Notes: generated by a model from the sequence alone, not told the origin. A stretch of 8,095 nt of DNA from Thermoplasmatota archaeon (GCA_030600725.1 JAUVLN010000086.1:1-8095), one strand, 5' to 3'. Counted from the first letter of the stretch, positions 1 through 6,463 are shown. Translations and numbers: made by a program.

Positions 1-195
1 TATCATTTTTCAACGATTGGAAATGAGATCTCATTGGAGGAGGCGTTGGTCCAAACCGCAAGGGTAGATCGTATTAATCCAAGGCCATACCGACTGATGA
101 GAGAGCATGTAAAGAAGGGTGAGGCAGATAAAGGGAAGATATTCTTCTATGCGCGTAAATACGAGATTCTCGATAGGATTGAGGAGATGATGTGA
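1..195 (+). CDS. C-terminal 64 codons of an unrecognised protein (5' end outside window)
   Basis: Frame 1 is open from the first base to the TGA at 193-195. The visible part is charged and soluble-looking, with no membrane segment, and ends in a helix-like run IFFYARKYEILDRIEEMM. I do not recognise the family. The 'KGKIFFYAR' ending is faintly like the last strand of minimal nucleotidyltransferases ('EGKVLYAR'-type endings), but this is too weak to use as a name. The stop is one base before the ATG of the 37-codon ORF that follows, an arrangement typical of co-transcribed, translationally coupled genes. Hand-counted G+C here is about 43%, clearly below the large genes downstream, so the segment may have a different origin. 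Coding status is supported by the open frame and the tight junction; function is unknown. Confidence 0.6.
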   Translation, partial: YHFSTIGNEISLEEALVQTARVDRINPRPYRLMREHVKKGEADKGKIFFYARKYEILDRIEEMM

Positions 196-196
196 T

Positions 197-310
197 ATGA
201 GCGAGAGAAGAAAGTTTGAAAAGGACACTTTTTTCTCGGAGATCGAATATATCTACAGTACGTTACTATGGGAGAAGGATGGTATGATCGGTATGAGAGA
301 TCTCCCGTGA
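197..310 (+). CDS. Small 37-aa ORF, possible truncated second gene of an operon
   Basis: ATG at 197 opens one base after the stop of the preceding gene and closes with TGA at 308-310, giving 37 residues starting MSERRKFEKDTFFSEIEYIY. A GGAG at 182-185 lies upstream, but its spacing of about 11 bases is long. The product is amphipathic and charged, with no signal peptide or membrane segment and no family I can recognise. Antitoxin or HEPN/nucleotidyltransferase pairs are often arranged this way, and the ORF could be the N-terminal remnant of such a partner, but nothing in the residues proves it. I looked in the other two frames after 310 for a continuation by frameshift and saw no convincing one. 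It could be a real small protein, a decayed gene, or chance. Confidence 0.35.
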   Translation: MSERRKFEKDTFFSEIEYIYSTLLWEKDGMIGMRDLP

Positions 311-367
311 TCACTCATAATGGTAAGGTCCATTCACCAAGTATATGTGCCCTCCTATCTCAAAACC

Positions 368-376
368 TTTAATATT
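368..376 (+). promoter_or_regulatory. Candidate TATA element for the 446-3460 gene
   Basis: The 135 bases between the small ORF and the start at 446 hold an A/T-rich element, TTTAATATT, about 70 bases before the start codon. An archaeal TATA box here would place transcription initiation near 395-400 and give a leader of roughly 45-50 bases. The match to the archaeal consensus is moderate and there is no clear BRE, so this is tentative. Confidence 0.3.
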
Positions 377-433
377 ATTGATATGTATGATAGGAGACAC
401 TATCCAGGGGCACATTCCTGCTTGCTGGCTATT

Positions 434-440
434 GGAGGGA
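434..440 (+). promoter_or_regulatory. Ribosome binding site that fixes the start at 446
   Basis: GGAGGGA lies five bases before the ATG at 446. The frame is open further upstream to an ATG at 320, but that extension has no comparable Shine-Dalgarno sequence and would put 42 residues in front of an obvious signal peptide. The site at 434-440 therefore decides the start. Confidence 0.75.
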
Positions 441-445
441 CACCG

Positions 446-3400
446 ATGATAAGAGAAGTCAGAGTTGGCCTGATATCGATCGTACTTGTTCTCATCCTGG
501 CATCCTTTACCCAGGTGATATCATTCCCCGAGGATGGAGTTGATGAGGTCGAGGCCGCGGATACTCCCACGAGGAAGGAATCGGTAAAGTACTACCTTGA
601 TGGCACATTCCCCCTGGCCCCTTCCTGGAACGAGGAGCAGATGCTTGCGGTCGCCTTCCTTCAGAACAGGGACCAATACGATACGAAGGGTTACTACCCG
701 GACGGAACGGAGGTAGGGGATTACTTCGCCAAGCAGGTTGCCAACTCACTCACCGTTCCACTTGATGGGGTGTCCTATTCCACCGGGTCCGTTAAGGATC
801 CCGACAAGAGGGTTCTCATCGAGCTCTTCACCGCAACCGACTGCCCATACTGTCCCGCCACGGAGGGCGCCACCGATGACCTGATCGAGAACGAGAACCT
901 CTTCCCGGATAAGGTCTCCGTGATCGAGTATTATATCAGTGGAGATCCGACGCTTGTAGAGAGTGTCTCGACGGCCGTTGCATCCAAATACGGGGCAGCT
1001 TCCACACCCACAGGTGTTTTCGACGGCGAGGATTTCCTCGTGGGTGGGGCTACGTCCTACAACGATCCCGAGGTCTGGACATGGTATCAGGCAAAATTGA
1101 ATCAGAAGTCGACCTATAATACCTCGGTAATAATCAGAGGCTCGGGATCCAACAGTGATACAGAGGGCCATTTCAACGTGAGCGTGGAGGTTATCGGGGC
1201 TCTGCCCAGAGGGAACTGGTCCCTCAAGGTGGTTGTCTGCGAGGACCTCCATCCACGGAAACATGAGAATGCCCCCATTCGCTTTGTAGCCAGGACCTCC
1301 AGGAGCAGATTTATCCCTCAACTGGGGGAAGGCGTACCGGATGTCCACTTCGACGAGGAGAGGACTTATGAGGGTATCTCGAAGGAACACAGGGGTAACC
1401 TCACTATATACTGGTCAGCTTCGGATGAACAGAACGGAACGGATATTGATATTGATCTCATGGCGAAGACACCGACCACGGGATGGGTGTACATCGCCCA
1501 GGATCTGGAGAACACAGGGTCCTATAAATGGGATACGTACAACCCCAGGTGGCCTGATGCGAAAGGATACAGGATCAAGGTGATCGCAAGGGATCATGAC
1601 AATCCTCCTAAGGCATCATCCGATATCGGATTGGAGACATTCGACCTCAACAACCCCGATTTTCCGATATTCAGCCTGATATATCCGAAAGAGGGGGATG
1701 AGGTCGTGGGAGGTGTCGATATTCTCTGGGATGCAAACGACGGCGAGGACGATTACCTCCAGCTGATGGTCAGCTGCATGATACGGCCAGAGGATGGATC
1801 CGAATGGGAGGTACTGTCCAGGGATCCTGTGACCGGGGATCCCTTCACACTGAACCAGAACAAGCTGCGGCTCAACAGCGACAAGATCGACCTTGCCACG
1901 GGCGAGCCCAGGTACCCTGACGGCTTCGAATACCGCCTGAAGTTCGTGGTCGAGGACAGGGATGAGATGATCACCGAGTTCATATCTCCCGCTTTCGGCA
2001 TCTACAACAACGACATGCCGACCGCCAGGATACTCTCCCCGGTGGATGGGGACGTCATCTCCGAAACACTTGACATCGGATGGGAGATAGGGGACCAGGA
2101 GGATGCGGTCTATGACCTGTTTACCACATTCAGCCTCAGCAAGAATGGTGGGGAGCACTTTGAGATACACAATGGCAGCTTCGACGATGCTTCAGGTAAT
2201 CTGACCTTCACCACCGAGGAGATAGGAGGCGACGGGGATTACAGGTTGAGATTGTTGGTCACCGATTCAAGGGGTCTGGAATCCGAGGCCGCGATCGTGG
2301 CCTTCTCCGTCTACGACCCAGATCCCCCAACCCTGTTCAACCTGACCGGCCCGAAAGGGGAGGTGAAGGGCATCAGGACCTTTGCCTGGGACAGCTCGGA
2401 CCCGGACGTGGAGGAGACCGCCACGTACAAGCTGTTCATCAGGCCCGTATCCGGTGAATGGTCCGTCCTGGCCGACGGAGTGACGGAAAAGACCTACGAT
2501 CTGGATACCACTGATTTCGAGGACGGCGACTACGAGCTTAAGGTCATCGCGTGGGATACGTCAGATCTTCATCTGAAGGATGAGAAGTTCTTCCGGGTGT
2601 TCACCATCAACAACCCGGATGCTCCAACGGTTTCGATCATAGATCCCAAGACTGGGGACATCCTGAACACCACCGTGGAGATACAATGGCTTGGAAACGA
2701 TCCGGACGGGGATAACCTCACCTACAATCTCTACTACCACAAAAAGAATATAGCGGTCTGGACACCCATCGTCGAGGGAAAGACCAGCACACATCACCTG
2801 TGGAACTTCTCCGCCTTCGAGGAAGGGGAGTATTTCATCAAGGTCGAGGTGGTGGACAACTCGGAGGAAGCTCTCTCCGACAATGTGGAAGTGGGGCCGG
2901 TGACATTGAAGATATACATACCTCCCGAGGTGGAGGATCCTTCCGAAAGGCCGACAGACGGGTCGGGAGATACGAAGACGGAGGACAATAACGACCTCCT
3001 CTTCACATCTCTGGTCGTGGCGGGTTCCATCGGATTGGTGGTGATGCTGGGAGCGGGTGTGATGCTTCTGATGGCAAGGGCCAACCGTAAAAAGAGGCAG
3101 GAATCCGCGATACCGGAGAACGACGGAGACCTGATAATACCCGATATCGAGAGCATAGAGATCCCTGAGGGTGTTGAGGGTCCATCACCTGTCCAACCGA
3201 TGGTGTATCAGGGTCAGATACCTCTGGGTGGCCAGATGGTCCAGCAGCCCATACAGCAGCAGATCCCACCAGCCCAGATGGCTCCACCACCTGATCCGGG
3301 AATGCCGGAACAGATGGTTCCGGAGCAGGTTGCACAACCGCAACAGGCCGTTCAGGAGGTATCTCAGGAGAACCTTCAACCTGTTGAGGTGCCGCAGCAA

Positions 3401-3460
3401 CCCCTACCTGTTGCCCGGCAGGCCCCGGTTCAACCGGAGCAGCCTCAAACCCCGCAGTAA
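446..3460 (+). CDS. Secreted, membrane-anchored protein: thioredoxin-like domain plus five Ig-like repeats
   Basis: The product has 1004 residues. Residues 1-26 (MIREVR, then a long hydrophobic run) form a signal peptide. Residues 115-270 look like a thioredoxin fold of the Omp28-like secreted type: 'RVLIELFTATDCPYCPATE' with C133 and C136, and a TP at 187-188 in the cis-proline position. Five Ig/FN3-like beta repeats follow (about 317-830), each ending in a 'Y-x-(I/L)-K-V' strand and an acidic turn. Residues 851-877 form one transmembrane helix, followed by RANRKKR as the stop-transfer signal. The last 120 residues are a Pro/Gln-rich tail predicted to be cytoplasmic. I see only two other cysteines, C265 and C444. 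Eleven N-X-S/T sequons lie in the ectodomain and none in the tail, which fits a glycosylated surface protein. It converges on the CcdA-fusion gene, so it may be a redox client or partner; adhesion, S-layer association or disulfide exchange are all possible. The start at 446 is chosen for the GGAGGGA site and the signal peptide. Confidence 0.85.
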   Translation: MIREVRVGLISIVLVLILASFTQVISFPEDGVDEVEAADTPTRKESVKYYLDGTFPLAPSWNEEQMLAVAFLQNRDQYDTKGYYPDGTEVGDYFAKQVANSLTVPLDGVSYSTGSVKDPDKRVLIELFTATDCPYCPATEGATDDLIENENLFPDKVSVIEYYISGDPTLVESVSTAVASKYGAASTPTGVFDGEDFLVGGATSYNDPEVWTWYQAKLNQKSTYNTSVIIRGSGSNSDTEGHFNVSVEVIGALPRGNWSLKVVVCEDLHPRKHENAPIRFVARTSRSRFIPQLGEGVPDVHFDEERTYEGISKEHRGNLTIYWSASDEQNGTDIDIDLMAKTPTTGWVYIAQDLENTGSYKWDTYNPRWPDAKGYRIKVIARDHDNPPKASSDIGLETFDLNNPDFPIFSLIYPKEGDEVVGGVDILWDANDGEDDYLQLMVSCMIRPEDGSEWEVLSRDPVTGDPFTLNQNKLRLNSDKIDLATGEPRYPDGFEYRLKFVVEDRDEMITEFISPAFGIYNNDMPTARILSPVDGDVISETLDIGWEIGDQEDAVYDLFTTFSLSKNGGEHFEIHNGSFDDASGNLTFTTEEIGGDGDYRLRLLVTDSRGLESEAAIVAFSVYDPDPPTLFNLTGPKGEVKGIRTFAWDSSDPDVEETATYKLFIRPVSGEWSVLADGVTEKTYDLDTTDFEDGDYELKVIAWDTSDLHLKDEKFFRVFTINNPDAPTVSIIDPKTGDILNTTVEIQWLGNDPDGDNLTYNLYYHKKNIAVWTPIVEGKTSTHHLWNFSAFEEGEYFIKVEVVDNSEEALSDNVEVGPVTLKIYIPPEVEDPSERPTDGSGDTKTEDNNDLLFTSLVVAGSIGLVVMLGAGVMLLMARANRKKRQESAIPENDGDLIIPDIESIEIPEGVEGPSPVQPMVYQGQIPLGGQMVQQPIQQQIPPAQMAPPPDPGMPEQMVPEQVAQPQQAVQEVSQENLQPVEVPQQPLPVARQAPVQPEQPQTPQ
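1394..2923 (+). repeat. Five tandem Ig/FN3-like protein repeats within the surface protein
   Basis: At the protein level, repeats begin near residues 317, 407, 525, 628 and 727. Units 2-5 open with a proline-containing strand ('FP', 'MPTARILSPVDGDV', 'PPTLFNLTGP', 'APTVSIIDPKTGD'). All five have a central tryptophan strand ('YWSASD', 'LWDAND', 'GWEIGD', 'AWDSSD', 'QWLGND') and close with 'GYRIKV', 'EYRLKF', 'DYRLRL', 'DYELKV' or 'EYFIKV'. The pattern is that of divergent beta-sandwich modules common in archaeal and bacterial surface proteins. The DNA copies are diverged, so this is old duplication rather than recent tandem repeat expansion. Confidence 0.75.
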
Positions 3461-3478
3461 GTGAACGGGAAAAAATAT

Positions 3479-3502
3479 AGGGAACCTCCATCGAGGTTCC
3501 CT
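3479..3502. terminator. Bidirectional terminator hairpin between convergent genes
   Basis: AGGGAACCTC (3479-3488) and GAGGTTCCCT (3493-3502) pair perfectly over 10 bp around a CATC loop. On the minus strand the stem is followed by TATATTTTTT, a good U-tract, ending the transcript of the gene whose stop is at 3515. On the plus strand it is followed by a weaker pyrimidine-rich run (GATCTTCTTATTCT), 18 bases after the stop at 3460. The two stop codons are only 54 bases apart, so one element appears to serve both genes. Confidence 0.8.
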
Positions 3503-3514
3503 GATCTTCTTATT

Positions 3515-6226
3515 CTAGAAATTTAGGAATGTGAAGTACTGCTCGCCCCACAGGGCGTACCACACAACGAAAGCACCTGCCAATATTAGCAGGAATCCTG
3601 ATACCTTCTTGATCTTATCCGTGTTGGTGATCACCTTCTCAAGGCTCTTGCTTCCTATCGATATGAAGTATGTGATCAGAACCATCATGAGGCCGGCGGT
3701 CAGAGCGTACAGGATGAAGACGATCATGCTGCCGAGGAAACCACCTGCAAGCCCTCCCATGAAGATCACACCGAGGAACACGGGGGCCATGCAGCTGGAT
3801 GCGGCTGCACCGTATCCGAAGCCGTAGGCGAATAGGCCTCCTATGCCGGTCTCATCGGTCTGTCGATCCCCTCTTATCATGATCATGAGCTTCTGGAACG
3901 GGCTCTTGACCAGGTCCATGAACTTCTCAATATAACTATCATATCCGAGGATGATCGATAATCCGAGGAAGAAGAGTATGCCGCCGACAATGGGCATCAG
4001 ATTCGTAAGAGAATCATTGATAATTTGGCCGAATATCGCAGCCAATATGCCCACCAGCGAGAAGAAAGCCACCAAACCGAGTGCGGCGAAGATCCCAGCC
4101 TTCATCGGGTTTCTTTTCTTTCCCTGTACATCGCCTGAGATATAGTAGGATATGTAACCCGGGAGAAGCGGGAAGGAGCAGGGTGAGAAGAAGGTGATCG
4201 CACCGAACACGGCCGCCAGCGCTCCGATGGCGAACAGAGATGCCCCCGACGAGGATATCGTCTGTTTTGTATACTCCCCACCGTGTGCATCATCCACGGC
4301 CTCCAGCACGTCGCCCTGCTTGATCGCACCCGTGTGTGTGTATGCGATGTCCCCGTTGGGGGCCACAATGACCATCTTCGGTATGTATGGGGCATCGAAC
4401 GTGGATATGAACTTCACATTCTGGCCTATGGGCCAATCCGCCCCGTATTCATCCTGGAAAGCGTTCAACATGGAGTTCGTGTCATCCTTACCAACCGAGA
4501 CAGAGAGGAACCGGACATCCTCGTTGTATTTCTGCTTGATCTTGTTGTATACCTCCACAAGGTCCGGCATCTCATCGTTGCACGCCGAACAGTCCGTTGA
4601 CATGATATCGATGACCAGTACCTTGCCGGAATAAGTCCCGGGCGTATGAGTTGCTCCGGTAGTATCCTTTACCGTGAAATCGGGAACGGTATCCGTCTCG
4701 GTGGAGGCGAAAGAGCTGAGGGAGAATATGGATATCAATAGTCCAATGATTATGAAAATAGCAACCGTGCCCTTCATGGACAGTAGTTTCCAGAAGGAGC
4801 CCTTTCTCCCCTTTGAGAACAGATGCAATATAGGAGCCCCGATCACCAGGGCAATGCCGAGAAAGAGCCAGAAACCGGTGGTATTGACCTCGATGCTCCC
4901 TCCCTTCTCCGCCACATCGGATGGATCCTCTCCAAGGGTGAATACCTCGGAGGACCCCTGGGACGCCTGGTCATCGTACACGAGGACCTGTGCGTAAAGA
5001 GCTCCGCCGCCGTAATCGATCTCCGCAGACCCCATCGAGTCGCTGTAGGCAAGGCACACCCCATCATCGTCGCACACCTCCTCGCCAGTTATCGTCAGCT
5101 CTACGGCCTCCCATTCCGTGGCATTAGGGGCCATGGTGTTGTAGAAGAGATATGCCCTGGCTATGCCCACATCGTCATCCATCGTGACCGTGACGGAATT
5201 CCCCACAACAGTGATCACGGAGACCGTGGGCTCGGAGTTGGCCTTATCGAATGCGGTCGATCTGGAGGTTGCTGATTGGACGGATCTGGGGGACTTTGCC
5301 TTCATATTGCCATCCGTTCCCCTGGAGGAATCGGTGTCCCCTTCATCAAATACCGCTGCTACAGCGTAAATATCCTGGGTTTTGATCGGCACGGTGGCAT
5401 CGGGGATCTTCCAGGTGGCCGAGAAGTAGTATTCCTGCCTGTTGTCCAGCTGGAAGGTCTCGGCCTCTATCGCATATCCCCTGAACACCGCATCGTTCAC
5501 CACATCGTGTTCGTAAACCGTGGAGTAGGCGATGGCCGAGTCCTCGACCATGAACACGTACAGCGATCCCCTCAGCTGGGGTGCCCCGACGAGTTTGGCA
5601 TTTCCATCATATCTAACAACGCCTGAGACGAAGAAGGAACCGTCCTCGAATATCTGGTCCACCTCAAGGAACACGTAAGGGAAAGTCCAGGTCAACCTGT
5701 CCATCACCCTCAGGGGTTTATCATCATACCTTGACCGAGAGTCGTCTATGGCTGTCCGTATATTGGGCTCATTTATGGGAATTGTTGAAGTGGAGAAACC
5801 TCCAAGCTCTATGTACCCCCCGTCAAACTCCAGATCGGGGGTTCCCGATAGGCCGGGTTGATAGAATTTTATCCTATCCTCGGACTCCTGTGTACGCAGA
5901 TCATCAATATTCTGCCCACCGTTGAGCTCATGGAAGACGACGGTGGTGTAGGGGACGGATGCATCATCCTTCGCATTAATGTATGAGTTGTGGACGGCTT
6001 TTTCCGGGCTGTCTGCATTGACATCCGAACCCATGCATGAAGAGCATGAGAGCCCCGTGAAGAACTCCAGTATGGGTCGGTGGATATAGCCGCTTGGAGG
6101 AGGCGCCATGTATTCCGGGGTCGAACCGCCATTTGCCTCCATTTGCCCTTCGGCTCCGATGGATATTATCTGAAAGGCAAGTGCGGCTGCGATCAGCAGG
6201 AGTATGAACGATCTGGTTCTGACCAT
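3515..6226 (-). CDS. DsbD/CcdA-like thiol-disulfide transport protein fused to two thioredoxin-like domains
   Basis: The product has 903 residues. The order is: signal peptide (1-25); Omp28-like thioredoxin fold (about 48-165) with C61-S-S-C64 and cis-Pro at P130; beta-rich region (170-300); Ig-like domain (331-432) with C385-x5-C391; two TM helices (452-470, 486-506) joined by a basic loop; TlpA/ResA-like thioredoxin (511-650) with C546-S-A-C549 and cis-Pro at P616; six-helix CcdA domain (662-895) with SPCSFPLLPGY (C683) and SSCMAPVFLG (C812). CcdA/DsbD proteins carry electrons from cytoplasmic thioredoxin to the outside through two membrane cysteines; here the acceptor domains appear built in. 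Helix count and charges place both thioredoxin domains outside the cytoplasm. I see exactly eight cysteines, in four pairs. In classical DsbD the thioredoxin follows the membrane domain; here it precedes it. The start has GGTG six bases upstream (6233-6236). Substrates are unknown: cytochrome c maturation, disulfide isomerisation or surface-protein reduction are all possible. Confidence 0.9.
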   Translation of the reverse strand: MVRTRSFILLLIAAALAFQIISIGAEGQMEANGGSTPEYMAPPPSGYIHRPILEFFTGLSCSSCMGSDVNADSPEKAVHNSYINAKDDASVPYTTVVFHELNGGQNIDDLRTQESEDRIKFYQPGLSGTPDLEFDGGYIELGGFSTSTIPINEPNIRTAIDDSRSRYDDKPLRVMDRLTWTFPYVFLEVDQIFEDGSFFVSGVVRYDGNAKLVGAPQLRGSLYVFMVEDSAIAYSTVYEHDVVNDAVFRGYAIEAETFQLDNRQEYYFSATWKIPDATVPIKTQDIYAVAAVFDEGDTDSSRGTDGNMKAKSPRSVQSATSRSTAFDKANSEPTVSVITVVGNSVTVTMDDDVGIARAYLFYNTMAPNATEWEAVELTITGEEVCDDDGVCLAYSDSMGSAEIDYGGGALYAQVLVYDDQASQGSSEVFTLGEDPSDVAEKGGSIEVNTTGFWLFLGIALVIGAPILHLFSKGRKGSFWKLLSMKGTVAIFIIIGLLISIFSLSSFASTETDTVPDFTVKDTTGATHTPGTYSGKVLVIDIMSTDCSACNDEMPDLVEVYNKIKQKYNEDVRFLSVSVGKDDTNSMLNAFQDEYGADWPIGQNVKFISTFDAPYIPKMVIVAPNGDIAYTHTGAIKQGDVLEAVDDAHGGEYTKQTISSSGASLFAIGALAAVFGAITFFSPCSFPLLPGYISYYISGDVQGKKRNPMKAGIFAALGLVAFFSLVGILAAIFGQIINDSLTNLMPIVGGILFFLGLSIILGYDSYIEKFMDLVKSPFQKLMIMIRGDRQTDETGIGGLFAYGFGYGAAASSCMAPVFLGVIFMGGLAGGFLGSMIVFILYALTAGLMMVLITYFISIGSKSLEKVITNTDKIKKVSGFLLILAGAFVVWYALWGEQYFTFLNF

Positions 6227-6249
6227 ATTTTACACCGGTCCGTTTGAAG

Positions 6250-6266
6250 TCTGGGCTATAGCCAGA
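6250..6266. promoter_or_regulatory. Near-palindrome in the leader of the CcdA-fusion gene
   Basis: TCTG-G-GCTATAGC-CAGA is a near-perfect dyad, interrupted only by one extra G at 6253-6255. It lies just downstream of the predicted transcription start of the minus-strand gene (TATA at 6287-6300, start about 25 bases on). It could be an operator or a small leader hairpin. There is no second copy in the window, so the assignment is weak. Confidence 0.3.
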
Positions 6267-6286
6267 TGAAATCTAGCGCATAGATG

Positions 6287-6300
6287 TATAATTATATTTT
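6287..6300 (-). promoter_or_regulatory. TATA/BRE promoter of the CcdA-fusion gene
   Basis: Read on the minus strand, the sequence is CGAAAATATAATTATA: a purine/A-rich BRE-like CGAAA running into a TATA-like core. It lies 61-74 bases before the ATG at 6226. Initiation about 25 bases downstream would leave a leader of roughly 40 bases containing the GGTG ribosome binding site. This is a typical archaeal layout. Confidence 0.55.
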
Positions 6301-6338
6301 CGTTCATATGTTCGTCTCGTCCCATCAGATATTATCGT

Positions 6339-6374
6339 CCAAAACGTAGCTTATAATAATATTGTGCGTTTTGG
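6339..6374. promoter_or_regulatory. Inverted repeat CCAAAACG...CGTTTTGG around an A/T-rich TATA-like core
   Basis: CCAAAACG (6339-6346) and CGTTTTGG (6367-6374) are exact reverse complements separated by 20 bases. The spacer contains TTATAATAAT (6351-6360), which could act as a TATA box in either direction in this divergent region. The dyad matches at 10 of 12 positions if one base is skipped on each flank. It is an operator candidate. As an RNA hairpin it is unlikely, given the long A/T-rich loop. Confidence 0.4.
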
Positions 6375-6383
6375 TCATATAGA

Positions 6384-6424
6384 TTGCGAACATCGATTAT
6401 AAATAAAATAGATCATGTTCGCAA
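6384..6424. promoter_or_regulatory. 10-bp inverted repeat flanking the queA TATA box (operator candidate)
   Basis: TTGCGAACAT (6384-6393) and ATGTTCGCAA (6415-6424) are perfect reverse complements with a 21-base spacer. Their centres are 31 bp apart, close to three helical turns, so both half-sites face the same side of the DNA. A dimeric or paired regulator bound here would cover the TATA element inside the spacer and could block TBP/TFB. The repeat ends before the predicted transcription start, so it acts as DNA rather than RNA. Confidence 0.55.
6397..6405 (+). promoter_or_regulatory. TATA box of the queA-tgt operon
   Basis: TTATAAATA is close to the archaeal TATA consensus. Initiation about 25 bases downstream, near 6427-6432, would give a leader of about 35 bases with GGTGG four bases before the TTG start. 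It lies inside the spacer of the 10-bp inverted repeat. Confidence 0.6.
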
Positions 6425-6463
6425 CTATAATAAAGAAGTGGCTTTAGGCGTGAAGGTGGCCCT

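Noticed and set aside
320..445. The 42-codon upstream extension of the surface-protein frame, with an ATG at 320
   Set aside because: It has no good ribosome binding site, would put hydrophilic residues before a clear signal peptide, and lies in AT-rich sequence unlike the gene. GGAGGGA directly before 446 marks the real start.
746..1390. A 214-codon open frame on the minus strand inside the surface-protein gene
   Set aside because: It is antisense to a gene with clear domains, its translation has no recognisable motif or plausible signals, and long antisense frames are expected in G+C-rich coding sequence.
3003..3491. A 162-codon minus-strand open frame, proline-rich, over the 3' end of the surface-protein gene
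   Set aside because: It is the mirror image of the Pro/Gln codons on the plus strand (CAG/CCN read backwards) and crosses the terminator hairpin. It is a composition artefact.
6384..6424. The 10-bp inverted repeat read as an intrinsic terminator or insertion-sequence end
   Set aside because: The 21-base A/T-rich loop is too long for a terminator, there is no T-tract directly after the right arm, and there is no transposase or target-site duplication nearby.
6227..6463. A preQ1 riboswitch or other structured leader before queA
   Set aside because: The predicted leader is only about 35 bases and shows no stem-loop or pseudoknot pattern. The inverted repeats lie upstream of the predicted transcription start.
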